Below, in pieces: positions 60,046 to 64,000 of a stretch of DNA of 64,000 nt; within the stretch, counting starts at the first letter, position 1; each line of letters starts with the position of its first letter. A program made the translations under genes and the position numbers. The notes beneath the pieces were generated by a model. It saw nothing but the letters and a program-made list of their open reading frames with translations. It did no database searches and had not been told where the DNA came from. The DNA is taken from positions 58,711 through 122,710 of the forward strand of contig JAFSNB010000016.1 of assembly GCA_017447625.1 (NCBI GenBank), read 5' to 3'. Source of the stretch: Bacteroidaceae bacterium. Its GTDB lineage: Bacteria > Bacteroidota > Bacteroidia > Bacteroidales > Bacteroidaceae.

Positions 60046-61257
60046 ATGGATAATATAAAAGATTCTGCCAAAGGCTGGAGAGAAGAAGAATCAAAAAATG
60101 TAACCTTCATAGTTACAAAAGATTGCCAGCTCATTTGTAAATACTGTTATCTCGTGGGCAAAAACACTCATGAGAGGATGCCTTTTGAAACAGCCAAGCA
60201 ATCAATAGACTATCTGCTTGATACGCCTGAATTCAGTAGTGAACCCGCTGTCGTTTTTGAATTTATTGGAGGAGAGCCCTTCCTTGAAATAGACCTTATC
60301 GACAAAATCTGCGATTATATAAAAACTCAGTTGTTCGTCAAAAATCATCATTGGTTTAATGCTTATAGATTTAGTTTTTCAACAAATGGAATTAACTATC
60401 ATACCAAGAAAGTTCAAGATTTTATAAAGAAAAATTACAGCCATATAAGCATAGGAATAACTATTGACGGTACTCAAAAAAAGCATGACTTGAACAGAAT
60501 CTATAAGAATGGAAAAGGGTCGTATGATGATGTGCTAAAGAACATTCCTTTGTGGTTGGAACAATTTCCTGGGGCAGGTACTAAAGTAACAATTAGTAGC
60601 GCAGATATACCATATGTATGTGAAAGCGTATTGCACCTATATTCTCTTGGAATAGAAGAAGTAAATATCAACTGTGTTTACGAGAATGTTTGGAAAGAAG
60701 GCGATGATATCCTATTTGAGAATCAACTTATGAAACTTGCTGATGAGATAATCGACAACAACCTCTATAAGAAATATTCTTGTTCGTTCTTCTCAACTAA
60801 AATTGGTAAACCAGTAAATGTATTGCTAGAGAATCACAATTTTTGTGGCGCAGGAAAAATGCTTTCTATAGATGCCGCAGGAAATTTCTATCCTTGTACG
60901 CGCTTTGCACAATACTCTTTGCGTGATAAAAAAGCCATAATCATAGGAGACATGCACAAAGGAATTGACAAGAACAAATTACGTCCTTTTCTTACATTGG
61001 ATCGATTTACCCAATGTCCTCGTGAATGTTTGGAATGTGAAGTTGCTGGTGGTTGTGGCTGGTGTTCTGGTGAGAATTACGATGCTGCAGTAAGTGCTAC
61101 TATTTTCCAGCGTTCGATGGCAAATTGTTTGATGCATAAAGCACGTGTAAGGGCAAACAATTACTATTGGAATAAACTCTATCGTAAATTAGAGATAGAG
61201 GGAATAAGCGAGAATGAAATTGCTTCTCAGTGTATTCATCATAATAAAATTTGTTAA
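60046..61257 (+). CDS. Radical SAM/SPASM peptide maturase, CXXX-repeat target type
   Basis: 403 residues. The radical SAM cluster is C27-x3-C31-x2-C34 (KDCQLICKYCYLVG). FEFIGGEPFLEID is the SAM-binding GGE region, and ISIGITIDGTQKKHDLNR a later barrel strand. The C-terminal SPASM part has C267, C284, C324, C328, C331, C337, C340 and C361, enough for two auxiliary [4Fe-4S] clusters. Such enzymes install radical-based cross-links in ribosomal peptides. The gene lies right after the precursor and its hairpin. Its DNA is visibly AT-rich (AAA, ATA and TTT codons dominate), unlike the glycosidase genes before it, which suggests transfer. The exact bond made is not known. Confidence 0.92.
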   Translation: MDNIKDSAKGWREEESKNVTFIVTKDCQLICKYCYLVGKNTHERMPFETAKQSIDYLLDTPEFSSEPAVVFEFIGGEPFLEIDLIDKICDYIKTQLFVKNHHWFNAYRFSFSTNGINYHTKKVQDFIKKNYSHISIGITIDGTQKKHDLNRIYKNGKGSYDDVLKNIPLWLEQFPGAGTKVTISSADIPYVCESVLHLYSLGIEEVNINCVYENVWKEGDDILFENQLMKLADEIIDNNLYKKYSCSFFSTKIGKPVNVLLENHNFCGAGKMLSIDAAGNFYPCTRFAQYSLRDKKAIIIGDMHKGIDKNKLRPFLTLDRFTQCPRECLECEVAGGCGWCSGENYDAAVSATIFQRSMANCLMHKARVRANNYYWNKLYRKLEIEGISENEIASQCIHHNKIC

Positions 61258-61262
61258 GATCT

Positions 61263-62267
61263 ATGCTACAATATCTAATCGTACAACTTTGTGACACAAG
61301 TACATCGTACTGTCACTATGAGAATCCAAGCAGAACACCTCGGTTAATTAGTTTAGAAGACTTAAACGCAGGCATTCTCTTCGCAATGAAGGAGAATCTT
61401 ATGATTCAATTCGTTTATCCAGACGAAGAGTTACCTTTATCCTATAAAAAAGCGGTAGATTCAATAGATCATAACACGATTGTCTCTTCATTATGTGAAG
61501 ACCAGAACCTTGTTGCAGAAGCGGATATTGTAATATTTCATGAATGGACGGGGTTAGACTACTTTGCATTCAATATGGAGCAAGCATACGTCCTCAGAAC
61601 ATCTAAAGATGATTTTTTTGACAGATATGCGCAACTAAAATGGGTATTTCCACGCGTAAAAAGATTCAATATCGTATTTACGGATATTGAGAGTTTTTCG
61701 GAAGATGATTACAAACATTATAAAAAAATACTTAATCATTTATCTGAAAATATAGAAAAGCTACTTATTGAAGGTCTGCCAATTCAGTTCAATTTACTCA
61801 CTGACCGACTGACTCTTTCCACAATGAACAATTGTAATGCAGGCTGGAAAACAATTACTTTGGCTCCAAATGGACGGTTTTATCCTTGCCCAGCATTCTA
61901 TTTTGATGATGATTCTCTGATTGGTGATGTTCATAAAGGTTTAGAAATAAAGAATCCTCAGCTTTATAGTTTCGACTACGCACCAATTTGTAGACATTGT
62001 GATGCTTATCAATGCAAACGATGTGTTTGGCTTAACAAGAAACTTACATTAGAGATAAACACCCCATCACATGAGCAATGTGTGATAAGTCATCTTGAAA
62101 GAAATGCTTCAAGAAAAATACTCAAGAATTCAAATTTAAAAAAAGAGATGAAAGATCTTTCTGAAATACCAGAAATTGATTATCTCGATCCTTTTGATGT
62201 AAGAGAGCAATGGGATTTTGAATTATTACAGCAAGAGTTAATAAAATTCCATAAAGAAAATTACTAG
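61263..62267 (+). CDS. CXXX repeat peptide maturase partner (SPASM-like, no radical SAM cluster)
   Basis: 334 residues from the ATG at 61263; a TTG start at 61251 would overlap the previous gene. N-terminus MLQYLIVQLCDTSTSYCHYENPS, then ILFAMKENLMIQFVYPDEELP, which I recognise as the CXXX-repeat maturase partner family. There is no CxxxCxxC. The C-terminal third has a SPASM-like cysteine set: CNAGWKTITLAPNGRFYPCPAF, then CRHCDAYQCKRC and CVISHL. It probably forms a complex with the radical SAM enzyme, binding clusters or the leader peptide, rather than acting on SAM itself. It is AT-rich like its neighbour. Confidence 0.87.
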   Translation: MLQYLIVQLCDTSTSYCHYENPSRTPRLISLEDLNAGILFAMKENLMIQFVYPDEELPLSYKKAVDSIDHNTIVSSLCEDQNLVAEADIVIFHEWTGLDYFAFNMEQAYVLRTSKDDFFDRYAQLKWVFPRVKRFNIVFTDIESFSEDDYKHYKKILNHLSENIEKLLIEGLPIQFNLLTDRLTLSTMNNCNAGWKTITLAPNGRFYPCPAFYFDDDSLIGDVHKGLEIKNPQLYSFDYAPICRHCDAYQCKRCVWLNKKLTLEINTPSHEQCVISHLERNASRKILKNSNLKKEMKDLSEIPEIDYLDPFDVREQWDFELLQQELIKFHKENY

Positions 62268-62270
62268 AAA

Positions 62271-64000
62271 ATGAGCAAAATCTACAAAGTATTATGGGGC
62301 TTAAGTGTTTTTACTATGCCCATCTATGCTCAGACAACAGCAGAACTTGACAGTGTGCCAGAACTTGATGAAGTGCTGGTTACTGGCTATCGCACGATTT
62401 CACGTGAGCGGGCTGCAGGCAGTTATGATATTGTAACGAGCAAGGAGATTGAGGAACGCCACACGCTGTCGACTTCTTCCATTTTCGACGGTATTGTAGC
62501 TGGTATGCAAGGACAATCGGACGGGAGAGGCGGAACTAAATTCACTATCCGTGGTACAGGTACAATGTATGCAGATGAACTTCCGCTGATTGTTGTAGAT
62601 GGCTTTCCGATTATCGATGTGCCAGACTGGCAGTATTCTCGTAGTGCAGCACTGGCGGCTTTGGAAAAGATAAACTCAAACGACATTGAGAGTGTGACCG
62701 TCTTAAAGGATGCGGCGGCGGCTTCTATCTGGGGAGCTCGGGCTTCAAACGGTGTGGTTGTCATCAAAACGAAAGGCGGAACAAGCAACGGTCAGAAACT
62801 GGAGGTCAGAGCAAGTACACAACTTTCTTTCTCAGGCAAGCGAGACGTTGATCAGCTGACAAACCTTGCCACTTCTGCAAATACGGTTAACTATCTGCGT
62901 ATTCTTTCTGAACGCGGTTGGGATACATCCATGTATTATGGCGACCAATACAGTTTGAAGGAACCGGTTTCTTGGGCAGAGCTTTATCTCTACAAAGGTC
63001 AGTACGGCATGATGTCTCCCGAAGAAGTGGATGCAGCGTTAAGTCGTTTGGCCTCGCTTGACAACCGCAAGCAGATAAAGAAATATATGCTGCAATCGCC
63101 TGTTACGTCCCAGACGAACGCTTCAGTAGGCTATAACAATGGTGGCTACCAGTCGAACTTGTCCTTACAATATCAGTATGACTATGGGGATTTCATTGGC
63201 AAGAGTAACAACCAGTTTATGATCAACTGGAACAACAAGTATCGCTTCAATAAACATTTGGCCGTCAATGTTGGTTTGCATCTGCAAAGCGCAAAAGCAA
63301 AGAGTTCCGTTATCAACGAGAACGATCTCACAAAGATTTCTCCATACGAAATGCTTCTTGATGATAATGGGAACTACGTGCCACAGGTAGGCATTGTCAA
63401 TCCTGATGTCCTAGCGAACTATTTTGACGTGTCACAATTGGCTTATAACAACCTTGACTATAATATTCTTCAAGAGGCTCGCAATACCAATAATGTAAAG
63501 AAGAATTTGGGCTATCGTGCGCAAGTCGGTTTGCAATGGGATATAGTTGATGGCTTGACATTCAATTCAAGATTCCAATATGAGGGCAACAAGTTCAATA
63601 CGAAAACAACCTATGGCGAAGAATCATTCTTCACACGTTGGAATGTTGACTATCTGACCCCGACCGATTGGGACGGGACTATTCTTGGTCCATCTGCATT
63701 GCCAAAAGGAGATATTAGTTACAAGCAAGAAGGGAAGTATGAAAGTTGGGTGTTCCGCAATGACTTTACATACAACCACACCTTTGCTGATAAGCATGAG
63801 TTGACGGCTATTCTTGGAAACGAGGTGTCGAAATACAAGCGCCATCTTTGGAATTTGCCATACACGTATGCAGGTACAACACCTGTTTTCGGATATTATG
63901 GTTCGCTGGCAGGATATGAAGACATCATTGAAGGTCTGCCTGAGAACGGCAAACAATATCTTTCAGAAACTTGGGAGAACAATCGCTTTGTGTCGTTCTA
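62271..64000 (+). CDS. SusC/RagA family TonB-dependent outer membrane receptor, 3' end missing
   Basis: At least 576 codons; the window ends inside it. Signal peptide YKVLWGLSVFTMPIYAQ. The plug starts almost at once: LDEVLVTGYRTISRERAAGSYDIVTSKEIE, QSDGRGGTKFTIRGTGTMYADELPLIVVDGFPI and NDIESVTVLKDAAAASIWGARASNGVVVIKTK. Strands of the beta-barrel follow (SQTNASVGYNNGGYQSNLSLQYQYDYG). The carboxypeptidase-like domain common at the front of SusC proteins is absent. It starts 3 nt after the maturase partner, so it belongs to the RiPP operon. It may import or export the modified peptide or a metal complex of it; a SusD partner could lie beyond the edge. Confidence 0.9.
   Translation, partial: MSKIYKVLWGLSVFTMPIYAQTTAELDSVPELDEVLVTGYRTISRERAAGSYDIVTSKEIEERHTLSTSSIFDGIVAGMQGQSDGRGGTKFTIRGTGTMYADELPLIVVDGFPIIDVPDWQYSRSAALAALEKINSNDIESVTVLKDAAAASIWGARASNGVVVIKTKGGTSNGQKLEVRASTQLSFSGKRDVDQLTNLATSANTVNYLRILSERGWDTSMYYGDQYSLKEPVSWAELYLYKGQYGMMSPEEVDAALSRLASLDNRKQIKKYMLQSPVTSQTNASVGYNNGGYQSNLSLQYQYDYGDFIGKSNNQFMINWNNKYRFNKHLAVNVGLHLQSAKAKSSVINENDLTKISPYEMLLDDNGNYVPQVGIVNPDVLANYFDVSQLAYNNLDYNILQEARNTNNVKKNLGYRAQVGLQWDIVDGLTFNSRFQYEGNKFNTKTTYGEESFFTRWNVDYLTPTDWDGTILGPSALPKGDISYKQEGKYESWVFRNDFTYNHTFADKHELTAILGNEVSKYKRHLWNLPYTYAGTTPVFGYYGSLAGYEDIIEGLPENGKQYLSETWENNRFVSF

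Noticed and set aside
1-64000. Prophage, conjugative element or insertion sequence
   Set aside because: No integrase, transposase, relaxase or phage structural gene was recognised in any frame.

Overview
The window looks like a chromosomal segment of a gut or rumen Bacteroidales bacterium, most likely Prevotella-like. The evidence is the -33 TTG / -7 TAnnTTTG promoters repeated through the window, a SusC/RagA receptor, a CotH protein, an EF-G paralog, DUF4494 and DUF486 genes, exported glycosidases that share a short C-terminal YDLxGRR...GVYIxDGKK tail, and a fused NfnAB-type NADPH oxidoreductase. No rRNA, tRNA, CRISPR array, phage gene or insertion-sequence transposase was recognised.

Layout. 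1-8 kb: EF-G paralog (cut by the edge), hemW, a GH27 alpha-galactosidase-like enzyme, and the anaerobic ribonucleotide reductase pair nrdD-nrdG. 8-17 kb: alanine dehydrogenase, a YjjG-like HAD phosphatase, a membrane-anchored protein of unknown function, an ABC ATPase/permease pair flanked by a 160-bp direct repeat, a kinase-RapZ fusion and a sodium:solute symporter. 17-27.5 kb, mostly minus strand: mnmE, DUF486, a nucleoside phosphorylase, a PD40 protein, the NfnAB fusion and serS in a tight run; then a CPBP protease, menA, and rplU-rpmA. 27.7-32.6 kb: two tandem acyl-CoA ligases, a YggS-like PLP protein and DUF4494. 32.7-39.3 kb: CotH protein and an RND adaptor/pump. 39.3-52 kb: kbl, a flavoprotein, glyA, pyrBI, PBP1A, dnaB, pheT and a YebC regulator. 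52-58.9 kb: a very large exported protein with a tyrosine phosphatase domain, next to a GH30 glycosidase.

Two things stand out. First, 58.9-64 kb holds a RiPP locus of the CXXX-repeat type. It has a long, structured, U-tract-ending leader; a 78-residue precursor with a Tat-like leader and seven cysteines, six of them in C-x3-C register; a hairpin acting as an intercistronic attenuator; a radical SAM/SPASM maturase; a SPASM-like partner lacking the radical SAM cluster; and a SusC-type TonB receptor. The two maturase genes are visibly AT-rich against the rest of the window. The product chemistry is not known from the sequence.

Second, the whole window is peppered with short composite repeats: arrays of degenerate units of about 7 nt (several different 'words' such as NTCAATG, ATNCATA, AAAAAGT, GTCAACT), often next to a GC-rich cap resembling GGCTGGCGCG, and a separate 31-nt GC-rich inverted-repeat element. 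They lie between genes but also in frame inside conserved genes (hemW, mnmE, pheT, serS, the NfnAB fusion, the kinase-RapZ fusion), and at two matching positions in the tails of three exported proteins. The NTCAATG word is open in all frames in one orientation, where it is found inside genes and at starts. In the other orientation it carries TGA, and it is found at gene ends.
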